Shown in pieces: positions 32,601-43,012 of a stretch of DNA of 64,000 nucleotides. The stretch is from contig JAWQUS010000009.1 in NCBI GenBank assembly GCA_036365455.1, forward strand, positions 4,928,001-4,992,000. Reading direction: 5' to 3'. How positions within the stretch are numbered: position 1 is the first letter of the stretch; each line of letters begins with the position of its first letter. The stretch comes from Macrosoma leucophasiata. Lineage: Eukaryota > Arthropoda > Insecta > Lepidoptera > Hedylidae. The translations under genes and the position numbers were made by a program. The notes under the pieces were generated by a model that saw only the letters and a list, made by a program, of their open reading frames with translations, did no database searches and was not told the origin of the DNA.

Positions 32601-33587
32601 CACCGACTTCAAACCTATTAGTAAATAGCACATATAAATAATAGGTAGTATATAATTACAATTAAATCATTATTTTTTACTTTTCAGTTTTGAAGTCGGT
32701 TTTTCTTAACGTAGTTATATTTATTTAATACTTTTTAGTTTATTGCTGCATTGTCAATTAGATTAATGTCCACATCTGTAAAATTTGTAAAATCTGATTC
32801 TTTTAGCTTCGTGACAATTAGATACCTAATTTAAATTGTTTAGGTGTGTCGATATAAAATTAATACACGACTATACGAAATCAATGAAAAAATTTTAACC
32901 ACGAAGGAGTAAATAAGCTGTGTTGTGTCGTCGATGAGTAAATGTGTCATTGTCATTTGTTGTCATCTTGTTGTCATGCGCATTAGGACTATCTAGGACG
33001 TCAGTGGATTCAACGCACTGTATGACAACTCGCCGTCTATTCTTATTCCTTTAGTATGAGGTGAAAGTAAGTAAGTAAAAAAATGCTCATAAAATAAAAA
33101 CGAATGGGCCTATCTGTATCAAATTTTTATGGGACCAATTCGAAACTATTCCGCATCAAAAAAAAGAAGAATTACGTAAATCGGTCCAGAAATCTCGGCA
33201 AAATTCGCGTACATACATATAAAAAAAAATATATATATACCGGCCGAATTGAGAACCTCCTCGTTTTTTGAACTCGGTTAAAAATTATGCGACCAGCTAA
33301 ACGGTAGGTACGGTAGGTGAATATGGAAATTTTCAATTGTTGTATTATTTTTCGGTTCAACTTTTCACGTTCTGAACATTCCCAATAATGTTAACGTTGT
33401 TAAAATTTTACCTTGTTAATTTACCCGTTTAATCTTTTAATTTCGCAATAAAAAAAATTGAAGAGGGTTTTTTTAGCTAATCTCCCTGATTGACTTGATC
33501 ACTTTGCGTGCCAATGTGTATTCCATGTCAAAATTGACCTTCATAGCTGGCGACAATATCGTCCACCCAAGTAATTTATTGTTCATG
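32601..33587. other. No identified gene
   Basis: AT-rich; a (TA)n stretch at 33222-33240. Near 33160-33210 CGGTCCAGAAATCTCGGC with ACATACATA is a fragment of a common lepidopteran repeat tail. Confidence 0.3.
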
Positions 33588-33788
33588 TTTTTTTTAATGT
33601 TATGGAAGTAGCAAACAAGCATGCAGTTCACATTGATGTTAAGTGATGACAGCAGCCTATAGACACCCACACAAAAACCAAGGTCAAAATGCAGATGCGT
33701 TACCACTCCTTATGTCTCTGTGCCGGAAATTACAGGGCCGTACCACCTGACCTGAACACGACAGTGCTGAACACTACCATTTAGCGAC
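33588..33788 (-). mobile_element. Family A copy
   Basis: The T-run at 33590 is the A-tail; inverted AACAAGCATGCAGTTCACAT and AACACTACCATTTAGCG mark the body. The 5' third is missing. Confidence 0.7.
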
Positions 33789-33910
33789 ATCAAAATATTA
33801 CTTCTTAATTTTATAATGCATTAAATGCGACACTGTGTTTTCTGTATGTGTGACTGTAATTTCGCTTTCATCGTCCGTTGCAATTAGGGATTTGTGCAAG
33901 TATCAGAAGT

Positions 33911-34120
33911 TTATTGCGCGTCATCTGAACAGAATAAGGCCAATTCTTGATCTGTCACGTAGTCAAACTGCTGCACAAGGAAGCGGTTGGTAACTGGAAG
34001 GGAACCACAAGTTATTACGTCCGTAGACTTGTGAATGACCGTGACTCGTATAATGTTGGATGGTTCACTTAGTTCACAATCATTCTCCGGCCAATTTCTG
34101 ACTCGAACATTGATGTACGT
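33911..34120 (-). CDS. Candidate terminal exon of a host gene, unknown product
   Basis: On the minus strand a strong acceptor (CTCCATTTATTTCAG|ACG) opens a 69-codon frame ending in TAA, and an AATAAA signal (33910-33915) overlaps the stop. The peptide begins TYINVRVRNWPENDCELSEP, continues SNIIRVTVIHKSTDVITCGS and ends LALFCSDDAQ. Three Cys, beta-strand-like alternation and acidic ends suggest a secreted or extracellular protein. Codon use is more GC-balanced than the flanks. The preceding exons should lie to the right; the Helitron and RTE insertions at 34.3-35.9 kb would be in the last intron. A poly(A) signal on the stop codon is unusual, so the real signal may lie further left. Family not recognised. 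Confidence 0.5.
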   Translation of the reverse strand, partial: TYINVRVRNWPENDCELSEPSNIIRVTVIHKSTDVITCGSLPVTNRFLVQQFDYVTDQELALFCSDDAQ

Positions 34121-34137
34121 CTGAAATAAATGGAGTA

Positions 34138-34260
34138 AATACTGCCTCACTAATAATATAAATGCGAAAATTTGCAGTTTGTCTTGTCTGTCTGTATATT
34201 TCGCTTTCACGACAAAACGTATGAACCGATTTTAACAATACGTTGGAGCCAATTAACTTG
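34138..34260 (+). repeat. Fragment of a common AT-rich lepidopteran repeat
   Basis: ACTAATAATATAAATGCGAA AATTTGCAG, (TGTC)n and AACGTATGAACCGATTTTAA form the usual 5' end of a Helitron- or MITE-like repeat; the 3' part is gone. Confidence 0.45.
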
Positions 34261-34312
34261 CGATCCGCTACTGGAATTCTACCAGTGATAAATTTCTAAT
34301 CACAGTTTCTGT

Positions 34313-34435
34313 TCTATACTAATACTAATATTATATAGCTGAAGAGTTTGTTTGTTTGCTTAAACACGCTAATCTCAGGTATTAATAGGAGGGTAGGTAA
34401 CATAACAGCCGCGCGAAGCCGGGGCGGGTCGCTAG
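34313..34435 (+). mobile_element. Helitron-like non-autonomous repeat, type 1, internally deleted
   Basis: It starts TCTATACTAATACTAATATT and ends with GC-rich CGCGCGAAGCCGGGGCGGGTCG then CTAG, followed by T. It is 123 bp, against 234 bp for the copy at 37395. Confidence 0.75.
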
Positions 34436-34534
34436 TTTCTCATAAAGGTTTTGTATATAATTTTGTAAAGCACATGAAGGACATATTTAATAAATGTTGC
34501 TTGTTTATTTGTCAATCGGTCAATTAGTGAATAT

Positions 34535-35890
34535 GTATGTATGTATATGTATGTATGTATCTTCACGCCAGGTCCCTAACGGGGTAGGCAGAGAGTGTAG
34601 AGCGCCAAATATCCCGATTCTGACAAACCTCTCGTGCCTCGTCTACCTTCATCATTCTCTTCATACATGCACGCCGATTCCTAAGACTTTTGACCCCACC
34701 ATCAGACAGAACTCGACCTATTTGGTCATGGTAGGTCAGTCTTGGTCTTCCTGGGCCTCTGCAACCATCCACATTCGCATTGTATATCTGTTTAGTCATT
34801 CGCTCATTCGACATTCTATCTATATGCCCGAACCATCGGAGCATGCCTTTTTTCGTTTTTACACCGATACTATCATTCACACAAAGTCTCTTTCTTACAT
34901 CTTCATTACGAACGCGATCGGTGAGTGATACACCGCAGATCTTGCGCAAAGATCTCATCTCGACCGCGTTCAACTTACTTTCATGCTCTTTCCTGCATAC
35001 CCAGCTGTCGCTTCCATATAAAAGCGTTGGAGTAAGTACAGCATTATGTACGGCTAGTCGAAACCGCTGGCTGAGATGTTTAGATTCTAGCAGCTTACCC
35101 AACGCTCCATTCACGCAATTCCCAGCAATCACTCTTCTTTCTATGTCAGTGGTGTACCTACCATCCTTGCTAAAAGCACATCCAAGATATATAATTTCAT
35201 CAACCTGTTCTAACACTGCATCATCTGCTACTACCCTTGCATTTGTTCTCTGTTCATCTCTTTCAAATACTAATACTTTAGTTTTATCCACATTCAATTG
35301 TAAGCCTTTCTCCATACAATCCTCTTTCATGACTGTGACTAGTGCTTGTAGCCCAGATGGTGTAGAGCTAACAATTACCGCATCATCTGCGTAATGCAGA
35401 CAGTTCACCACTAAGTCACCCATACGCACTCCCACATCCATCAACTTCACCCTCTGGAGGCATTTGTCCAGATATATAATAAACAGCCTAGACGAAAGCA
35501 CGCAACCCTGTTTGACACCGATATTAACATCAAACCAGGGTGACATGTTACCATCTACCCGCACACATGCTTGACAGCCCACATACGTGGACTGTATTGC
35601 ACGGAGCAGACTGCCATCAATACCATACTCTGGCAAAATGTCTCACAGCTCCTTTCGTAATACCCTATCAAACGCCTTCTCCAAATCCACAAAACCGCAG
35701 AAAACCTTCTGGCTCACAGCCAGATGCTTCTCTACGATGTTGTGGAGGGAGAAAACTTGATCCATACATCCTCTTCCAGTTCTGAAACCACCCTGTGCAT
35801 CCCACAACAACCCGTCGGACTTCTCTTTCATTCTTCTTTCTAAGACTTTCCCATACACTTTAGCTGCCAAACTGATCAAACTGATCGCTG
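34535..35890 (-). mobile_element. RTE-clade LINE, 5'-truncated, with 12-bp target duplication
   Basis: ATTAGTGAATAT flanks the insertion at 34523-34534 and 35891-35902. The 3' end on the minus strand is GTTAGGGACCTGGCGTGAAG followed by (ATAC)n, the microsatellite-like tail of RTE elements. About 1.36 kb remains, covering the second half of the polymerase and the C-terminus. Two other 3' scraps of the same family are at 45729-45819 and 47360-47420. Confidence 0.92.
34563..35879 (-). pseudogene. RTE reverse transcriptase, partial, one in-frame stop
   Basis: The frame runs from 35879 (MISLAAKVYGKVLERRM) to a stop at 34563. It shows the QGGFRTGRGCMDQ block, FVDLEKAFDRV (first catalytic Asp region), VKQGCVLSSRLF, the catalytic YADDAVIVS loop, VDKTKVLVF, LGCAFSKDG and the RTE-type C-terminus (YGSDSWVCRKEHESKLNAVE, LRWFGHIDRM, GRPRLTYHD). 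One TGA at 35643-35645 interrupts it (KEL*DIL; a Trp codon is expected there), and GATCAGTTT is duplicated at the truncation point. The endonuclease and RT fingers are missing. With only one stop and an intact target duplication this is a fairly recent dead-on-arrival copy. The plus-strand frames at 34494 and 34780 are its shadows. Confidence 0.9.
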
Positions 35891-35902
35891 ATTAGTGAAT
35901 AT

Positions 35903-36671
35903 ATAAAGGAAACTGGGTTATAATGGTTTTGTGGTTATGTTACATTCATAAGTGATGGATGTAGGCAATTTTGAAGTGGTAAACAGTGTATAAATAGAAT
36001 CCACGCTGACGTAAAAAGTGGCATTGATGTTTGAGATTTACCTTATGGCGCCACAAACGAACGGTGAATTATTAGCAGTTAACATTTAACTATTTGTAAT
36101 ATACGATACCGTATTATTGTTACGAAGTGATTATCTTTTTCACTGGAGGTAGATTTCCAGTGTGTAGGCTGCCTCTTTCTGACTTACTCATTTGTATGGG
36201 AAACGTTTATAAGGAAATTGACCTTGTCAAAAAATAGAAATAAAGAAAGAAACATTTATTCAGAAACATTCACATTGAGACATAAACAAAAAAATATATA
36301 TGAAAAGAAAAAAAAAGAAAAGACAAAAAAAAAAGAAAATAATCAACAGTCACATAAATCACATCAACACAGGTGGTAGGCAGTATGTCTCACGGCTGGT
36401 CTGAATGGGTTCCCAGATCAGTTTCATAACTAGGTACTACTGATAAAGAAATATCCGGTTAGTAATATTTTCTTTTTATTCGCCAAATCTACACCTTTCA
36501 TCCCTACTACCCCTATTAGCTACCATTTGTTGTTACCAAAATTGTTGTAAGGAAAAAAGTTTGGGCGTCCAGTCGAAATGAAGCTACTCACGAAAAATCA
36601 TCTTGTTAGTAATAAAAGGAAATAAATGTTCTAGGGAACCTGTACTATAAAATATCATTGTATAAGGCATT
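35903..36671. other. No identified gene
   Basis: A-rich low complexity at 36290-36345. Nothing recognised. Confidence 0.3.
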
Positions 36672-36791
36672 AAGCAATGCAATAAATGTGAAAGAAGAAT
36701 TTGACAAATCAGATGTGGACTTCGGTAGCTCAGTTGGGAGAGCGGTTGGACTAGATTCACAGTGATCGCGGGTTCAAGTCCCGCTTAAAGT
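36672..36791 (+). repeat. tRNA-like unit with conserved 5' leader
   Basis: 36719-36791 folds like a tRNA: ACTTCGG acceptor, GCTC/GAGC D stem, GCGGG/CCCGC T stem around TTCAAGT, then TTTTTTTT as a Pol III terminator. The anticodon loop is ACTAGATTC, nine bases, as in the two copies at 42.6-42.9 kb. The leader GCAATGCAATAAATGTGAA ... ATTTGACAAATC is shared with 42824-42862, so the repeated unit is larger than the tRNA. Acceptor ends pair imperfectly here (ACTTCGG / TTAAAGT). It looks Tyr-like in the D arm but lacks a readable GTA anticodon. Confidence 0.6.
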
Positions 36792-36830
36792 ATTTTTTTT
36801 TCATTAAATGTATTTCATAATGTATTCTTT

Positions 36831-36985
36831 AATGTACGGCCCTGCAATTTCAGGCACAGAGGCATAATACCTTAGACCTCAGGAGTGGCAACGCATCTAC
36901 ATTGAAATCACCTGTCTCATGTACATGTTTATAGCCTACAGTATTACTTACCATCAATGTAAACTGTATGCTAGGTTACAACCAC
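36831..36985 (+). repeat. Family A fragment
   Basis: AATGTACGGCCCTGCAATTT CAGGCACAGAGGCATAATAC through CCATCAATGTAAACTGTATG. Confidence 0.65.
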
Positions 36986-37394
36986 ATTACAATTTAAAAA
37001 AACTAGCATGTGTTATTACGAAAAATTATATAAAAACAATTTTAAAAATCCATTTGTTATCGAATGTTGCCGTCAGCTGTTGGAGTACCTATTCGTGTTG
37101 CGGCTATTTGCCCGAGTGCTCGCCCTGCAAGCAATGCACTGTTGAAACCGCTGCGTCATGGCTGCGTTCCATTACGCTGCGACATCTTGTGTTTTTAGCT
37201 GCAGCTTGTCGAGCGTTCTGACATTGATGTTACGCTGTGTTGACGTTTTGTATTGCAACCCCTTTATTTTTTTAAAGCTTGTCCCGTAACAGTGAGTGAC
37301 AAAATGAAATGGAGACTGTGAGAGAGGAGAAGTGAATAGTGTGTTGTGTGTTACAGTTAATCAGGTGGTATATGACTGTAATAATCTAGTTTTA

Positions 37395-37628
37395 TCTATA
37401 CTAATATATAAAGCTGAAGAGTTTGTTTGTTTGCTTGAACTCAATGATCTCAGGAACTACTAGTCTGACTTGAAAAATTATTTCAGTGTTATATCCTAAA
37501 ACCTTCCTCGATAAATGGGCTACCTAAGCCCATTTATCGAGGAAGGCTTTAGGATATAACATCACGCTAAGATGAATAGGAGAGGGTAGGTAGCATTGCA
37601 CCCGCGCGAAGCCGGGACGGGCCGCTAG
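37395..37628 (+). mobile_element. Helitron-like non-autonomous repeat, type 1
   Basis: It starts TCTATACTAATATATAAAGC TGAAGAG and ends with a GC-rich CGCGCGAAGCCGGGACGGGC block then CGCTAG, inserted between A and T. An internal hairpin at 37488-37560 has 34-bp arms (33 matches) and a 5-base loop. No Rep/helicase protein. Confidence 0.8.
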
Positions 37629-38448
37629 TTATACTACTTATAGCTAAGAAACATGTGAAAAATGCAACGGATCCTAAGGTATGTACCTACTACTTTGAAG
37701 TAGGTATAGTATAGAATATAAAAAATACATAGTAAAAGTAATAAATAACTACATATTTGCACTAGTTCGGTCAACCGGACTCATAATGTCTTCCATATTA
37801 CCTCATTACATAACTAATAAACCGTCTTTTGCTACGTCACTGTGTTGTGTGCGAGGTGGGTCAGAACAGAAAACTCAAACTTGCTCTTTCTGTATTGCCA
37901 AGTTTTTAGGGCTTCACGTGTTTTGTGTAAGTTGCGAAACTGCTCGATTGTGTTGTAAACTTTTAGAGTACCATATAAATGCAAAGTAATTTAGATTCAA
38001 TGTAACTTTTGGTGTTTTTATTAGTTGAGCTGAATCTGTAAATATGGCTCTGCATGTACTTTTATAAATTTATTCAAAGTAAAGTTCAAGTATTCAATGT
38101 AGGTGTAAGTTTATACTGTAACTATCTAGTGTTGAGGTGTGAGGGAAACATCATAGAAAGAGAGTTGCTGTTACACATATTTTAATGACCGATCAGAGTG
38201 CCAGTCACAACGAGACTGGCTTCGTCTTGATACATCACAATAGATATAGGTCGCGCCAGGTAAAAAGAACGCTGGCGGTCAAGCTGCGCAGTAGACGATT
38301 TATCGATCTATTTGGTAGTATGAGGTGCGGCGTTTTCAATCTGCCTACCAATACACGAAACCGCAAGCGTAAGCTAGATCAAAAATAAACCAATAGGGCT
38401 AGTACTTTCGTGCGCGAGTGTACCGATGCGCGAACACATCCCTTCTAC
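37629..38448. other. No identified gene
   Basis: A plus frame at 37786 has several Cys but no splice context. Nothing recognised. Confidence 0.3.
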
Positions 38449-38880
38449 TTTTTTTTTTTTTTATGTAATGGAAGTGGTAAACAAGCATGCAGTTCACATT
38501 GATGTTAAGTGATGACTGCAGCCTATAGACACCCACACAAAGACCAAGGTCAAAATGCAGATGCGTTACCACTCCTGAGGCCTAAGGTCTTATGCCTCTG
38601 TGCCCGCGAGCTCCAGTGACGGAGCTTGCGGGCGTAGGCACCACCGCATTACCTAATTATACTTGCCGCTAAATGGTAGTGTTCAGCACTATCGTGTTCC
38701 GGACAGATGAAAATGTACGGCCCTGTAATTTCCGGCACATAGGCACAACACCTTAGGCCTCAGGAGTGGTAACGCATCTGCATTTTGACCTTGGTCTTTG
38801 TGTGGGTGTCTATAGGCGGCAGTCATCACTTAACATCAATGTGAACTGCATGGTTGTTTACCACTTCCATTACATTAAAC
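38449..38880. mobile_element. Two family A copies head-to-head
   Basis: 38449-38606 is a minus-strand copy lacking its 5' third (T-run = A-tail at 38449, AACAAGCATGCAGTTCACAT). 38607-38880 is a plus-strand near full copy starting GAGCTCCAGTGACGGAGCTT and ending GTTTACCACTTCCATTACAT. Together they form a long inverted repeat. Confidence 0.8.
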
Positions 38881-39466
38881 AAAAAAAATGGAATTGCCAC
38901 TTGCGTTGCTAGAAATTGGTTATGCAAGTACCTACACGTTATCGTCTACGTACGTCAATCCCATCTTACCTAATGAAATGTTTACATTTTGAATCTGGTC
39001 TAAAAATTTTGTTTGTCTGCTACTGCTCATATAAAACTTTCTGCCCGAATTTTGAGAAGTGCGGTACAGCAACAACAAATGTACCTATGGTAACAATGTT
39101 TGAAGCTGTAGGCGACGTATCATAACTGCGTTTACCCAGTTCGATCTAGAATAACTAAGTTATTAAGGGAACCCAGCAACAGCATATTTCCTACCGACCT
39201 AGCAGCCGTGTCGGATGCCACACTTTAATTCTATTACGCTGGAACCGCTCCATGGCGAAGATTCTATTATAGGAATTAAGGGGAGTACCGTGCGGATGTC
39301 TATTGGATCGGTTTTATGGCACTTTATGTCTATTCACTGTATTTTGGAATGAGCTTCAAGTTTCGATATTGACTAAACTATGCGATGATGATGTGTTTTA
39401 GCCAACGATCGTGGTGCATGTAAGTACCGTAGTACACTATCCAACAAAAAATATTGCACATCGACC
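38881..39466. other. No identified feature
   Basis: Unique-looking sequence. Confidence 0.3.
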
Positions 39467-39680
39467 TTAGGAAGGAGACTTCGGCTTATTTCGGGTCTGT
39501 AGAGCGTTATCTCTTTCGCAGCTTACGTATGTTACATTTGTCGACTAATAAGATCAAGTTTTAACCAAATACCGGACTATCAGTGCGTACTTGTGTGGCA
39601 GTTTGCAGCAGAGACAACGCTCTACGGAGTCGAAACTAGCCGATCGTCTCTTTCGTAGGCTCGATGTGCAATATTTCTCC
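39467..39680 (+). repeat. Family F repeat
   Basis: GGAGACTTCGGCTTATTTCG GGTCTGTAGAGCGTTATCTC through GCTCGATGTGCAATATTTCT; best match to 9926-10145. Confidence 0.75.
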
Positions 39681-41634
39681 CTGGTATATAAGTATGTACC
39701 GTTGGTGCAAATACCAATATTTTCTTTTGAAGATGTTTCATATTGATTGTGATTTTTTATTATTTATCGATGGAAATTGGGATTTCAAAATCACCTGCAG
39801 ACAGACGGACGGGAAGCGGAAGCCTAGTTAATATACATTCCGTTTCACCCTCTAAATGACTTCGATTCCTATATGATTTGCATATTTTAACAGTACAAAA
39901 AATCAATGTCTTTCTTTCTAAATTAATACGCCATTTATACAATAACAAAGCTTCTTGTCTAATATTCTCGACTTGTCTGAGTAAGTATTTCGTCGATTGT
40001 GCAAAAAATATGTTTTTCTCTAAGACAATGTCTGGGTACAATTCACGTTAGAGTTATGCGCGATGTTCACTTCGATTTGCCTCGAATATGTTCACAAAAA
40101 AGTTAGGTCACATAAATATGTGATAGTGGTAATCGTGTTCTCTATCTTATTATGTTAGAAGGTATCACATGGATTCGTTTTCATTCGTCCTACGTCCTAC
40201 ACATCACCAGTTGAGACCTGACACGTATCATTTACAGTAAAAGAAACTAGAGGAAACTTTTGTTTTTAGCTTTACGCATAATACTTGAATGATTTTAAGT
40301 TAATTAAGACTTAATATCTTGTTGGTATTCGTAATTGGATACTAACCTTTTTCCTTCACGGAATAGAACGAAGTGTAAAGCATAAAACTTTTTTTGTTAT
40401 TGCAAATCACCCGTACCTACCTTTAGGACACGAGTTTCGAAGAGTTTCGACTGCTTTCAGATAATGTAATTATCATTCGTAAACTCAATTTTGAAAATAA
40501 AATAAATAAAATTCTACATTCTACCTAGAAAAAATATCCGAATGTGGTATTTATTCATATAGTTCTGCATACATTGTGAAGAATACAAGCAATTCTCTAA
40601 TTTTACACTTTGGCGCCATTTCTGTAGTATACATAAATAGCGTAACATAAATAATCAGTCCGGTAACACGCAGACTGAATGGCGGTCTACGTGAGAATAC
40701 TTTAAACTGGCGATATATTAAATGTGTCCATATAATACTACATTTTCACTCGTTTTATGTAAACTCGTTTTCTTTCCCTTGTTTTACTATTGTTCACGTG
40801 TATACCTCTTTTTATTCGTTTTGCACTCCTAATTTACTGTAGCAAAGGGACTCACATAATAACTCAATATTTTCGTATGTTTCATTAATTTTTCTACTTC
40901 CTCTGCAAAGGAATACCCGTTTCAAAAAACTGATCTAGGCATAAAACTAAAGTGGAGCCGAAAATGAACAAGTGAGGCGGAGGCTCCATTGCGACTTCTC
41001 CGCTTGAATGCAAACGAGCCGCCTTGTTTCGTAATCTATTCCCAGAGGAAGCTTCAAAAGCTGATAACGAGCTCGTTTTTCCTTTATAGACATTACACGA
41101 AATACTCCCTTCAATTCCCTTTTCCTAACTACTTAAGTTAGTAATTCGAACTGCACTGTTGCCACGATTGTTTTCTTGCCACCTGTTGAACATGTCTAAC
41201 ACTAGCCTCGTGCAAATCGATCGGTCACAGCTTGCGTAACCGTCAGAACATTGGAATGTTGAAAATTGTACGTTATGGAGTTTTGATGCGGTAGGATCTG
41301 ATTCAGAGGCGATTTGTTACACCTGAACTTATGAGGATATGGATAGAGGAAGTTTCTAGACTTGTTTCTTGTTATCTTGAATATTAATACATACCGGATT
41401 TTATCGTTCTTAGATGTTGGAATGATTCATATTTAATTAATGTGTATTGTATAAATACGGTGGGAAAAGATTTAAATCGCTCTAATTAGTTTCATAGATT
41501 TCTTATGATTAATTCAAAGCATTTGATGTTTATTAGTTTTTTATTTGATAAGTTAAAAGTATTAAGCTCAGACGAACAAGATAATACCTTGAATCTAACG
41601 AGATATTATATAAATGATAAATCATTTTTATTAC
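39681..41634. other. No firmly identified gene
   Basis: A 93-codon minus frame at 39760-40041 has ordinary amino-acid composition but no good splice sites; see rejected items. Otherwise AT-rich unique DNA. Confidence 0.3.
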
Positions 41635-41751
41635 CTCGTAGACTGCATTCGAACACACATTTATCGTTCGGCTCACATAACGGTTGGTTTTCAATGCGCC
41701 ATAACATTTTGTAAAACATGTGGTCTTTATTAGTTAATCGATCGTGTTCAC
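41635..41751 (-). CDS. Candidate internal exon, unknown product
   Basis: On the minus strand TTATGAGCACACCTTCAG|GT and CTACGAG|GTAATA bound 117 bp (a multiple of three, phase 1 at both ends). The encoded peptide EHDRLTNKDHMFYKMLWRIE ... NQPLCEPNDKCVFECSLR has three Cys and few low-complexity runs. It lies on the same strand as the terminal exon at 33911-34120 and could belong to the same gene, but the phases (1 against 0) require at least one exon between them. The acceptor has a weak pyrimidine tract. Confidence 0.3.
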
Positions 41752-42567
41752 CTGAAGGTGTGCTCATAATGGCACAATTAAAACGTATCGACCATATTGA
41801 GGGGGCCCTTGACACGGTGGCACCTGCCAATGCAGCACCGACATACAAATTTTGTGCTGTGATTGCAGTTTTTAGATTTGTACATTTTTTTATGTTGTGG
41901 AATTCCATTGCACGCCATCTATCGTACTAGACAAGTATTGTGAGGTTTCAAATGTGTTCCACTAGTTGACGCCTTAATGTAGTGGACGCTACAATGTAAT
42001 CAAGGTAGCATCAAGCATGCAGTTCATATGGAACCCTAAAAAAGCCCATTTTACATGTTACCTTTGTAACGTTATCATTTTCTGTTAGTCCCTTATATAA
42101 CTGAGAAAACTACAACCATTTTCTTCTAGGCATGCGGTGATTCTTTTTACCCTCATTATTTTCAAGAGATACTTCACTAAGTGGTTCAGAGGTTCGTTAA
42201 GAATGGATACGTCTTCTTGAAATGGCGCTTTGATTTTGGATTCAGCGTTTTAAAATGATTTTATAGCAGTTGTATAAAAACTAACTAGATTATTAAATTC
42301 TGCCCCATTATCTCAGATTTACGAGGCTATAAATTATAAAACGCGCTCTATGTTCAAAATGTATACCTATGTCTGTAAAAAATGTATTTTTGTGATCATG
42401 TTACTGTCTGTTGTTGGTTGTTGGTGCGATATTGTTTGTTAACAGTTTGTGTATTGTTAACGTTTGTTTAAATGTGTTTCTGTTTGAAGACGAATGGACA
42501 TAAAGTTTAAATTAAATTTATTTGAATTAATCTTCTCTTCTGAAATGTTCTCGAATTAATATAAACT
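41752..42567. other. No identified feature
   Basis: AT-rich. A 20-bp scrap of family A (AAGCATGCAGTTCATATGG) at 42013. Confidence 0.3.
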
Positions 42568-42603
42568 TATTTTATTTTAAAGAAAAATGGAAAGAAAAAT
42601 TTG

Positions 42604-42677
42604 ACTTCAGGCGAGGCTCGAACTCGCGACCTACTGGGAATCTAGTCCAGCCGCTCTTCCAATTGAGCTACTGAAGC
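42604..42677 (-). tRNA. tRNA-like sequence, 9-nt anticodon loop, probably not a working tRNA
   Basis: 74 nt. Acceptor GCTTCAG/CTGAAGT pairs over seven positions; D stem GCTC/GAGC; anticodon stem GCTGG/CCAGT closes a nine-base loop ACTAGATTC where seven are expected; T arm GCGAG-TTCGAGC-CTCGC. Boxes A and B are intact and CAAATTTTT follows. The loop size and repetition suggest a SINE head or a tRNA-derived RNA. Confidence 0.5.
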
Positions 42678-42862
42678 TATGTGTTAATGCGAAATAATAT
42701 AAAACAATTATTAAGGGTAAAAGCGACTTCTTTACGATATTCAATAAACTGAAAAGTCTATTATATCGGTTGCCTAACTAGCATAGTTGGTAATAGATGG
42801 CGCTACTGCTACCATAAAGCAATGCAATAGATGTGAAGGAAAGATTTGACAAATCGGGCAGG

Positions 42863-42936
42863 GCTTCAGTAGCTCAATTGGAAGAGCGGCTGGACTAGAT
42901 TCCCAGTAGGTCGCGAGTTCGAGCCTCGCCTGAAGT
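42863..42936 (+). tRNA. tRNA-like sequence, 9-nt anticodon loop, second copy
   Basis: Identical to the minus-strand copy at 42604-42677 over all 74 nt. Its 5' leader (42824-42862) is shared with the unit at 36.7 kb and is not present beside the inverted copy. Confidence 0.5.
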
Positions 42937-43012
42937 CAAATTTTTCTTTCCATTTTTCTTTAAAATAAAATATATTTTCACAAGCATGTGTTAATGCGAA
43001 ATAATATAAAAC

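Larger units (their letters stand above)
42568..43012. repeat. Perfect 110-bp inverted repeat of tRNA-like units plus 27-bp direct repeat
   Basis: Arms at 42568-42677 and 42863-42972 are identical by eye in inverted orientation, and each holds one tRNA-like sequence with its T-rich 3' flank. ATGTGTTAATGCGAAATAAT ATAAAAC occurs at 42679-42705 and again at 42986-43012, so the 280 bp between looks like an insertion flanked by a long target duplication, or a duplicated-inverted segment. Confidence 0.85.

Noticed and set aside
34494..35394. Two long plus-strand open frames (144 and 204 codons)
   Set aside because: They lie opposite the RTE reverse transcriptase and show no protein features; they are antisense shadows.
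39760..40041. 93-codon minus-strand frame (YPDIVLEKNIFFAQ...)
   Set aside because: Protein-like in part and ending near a CAG|GTGATT site, but there is no acceptor, poly(A) signal or known motif; frames this long occur by chance here.
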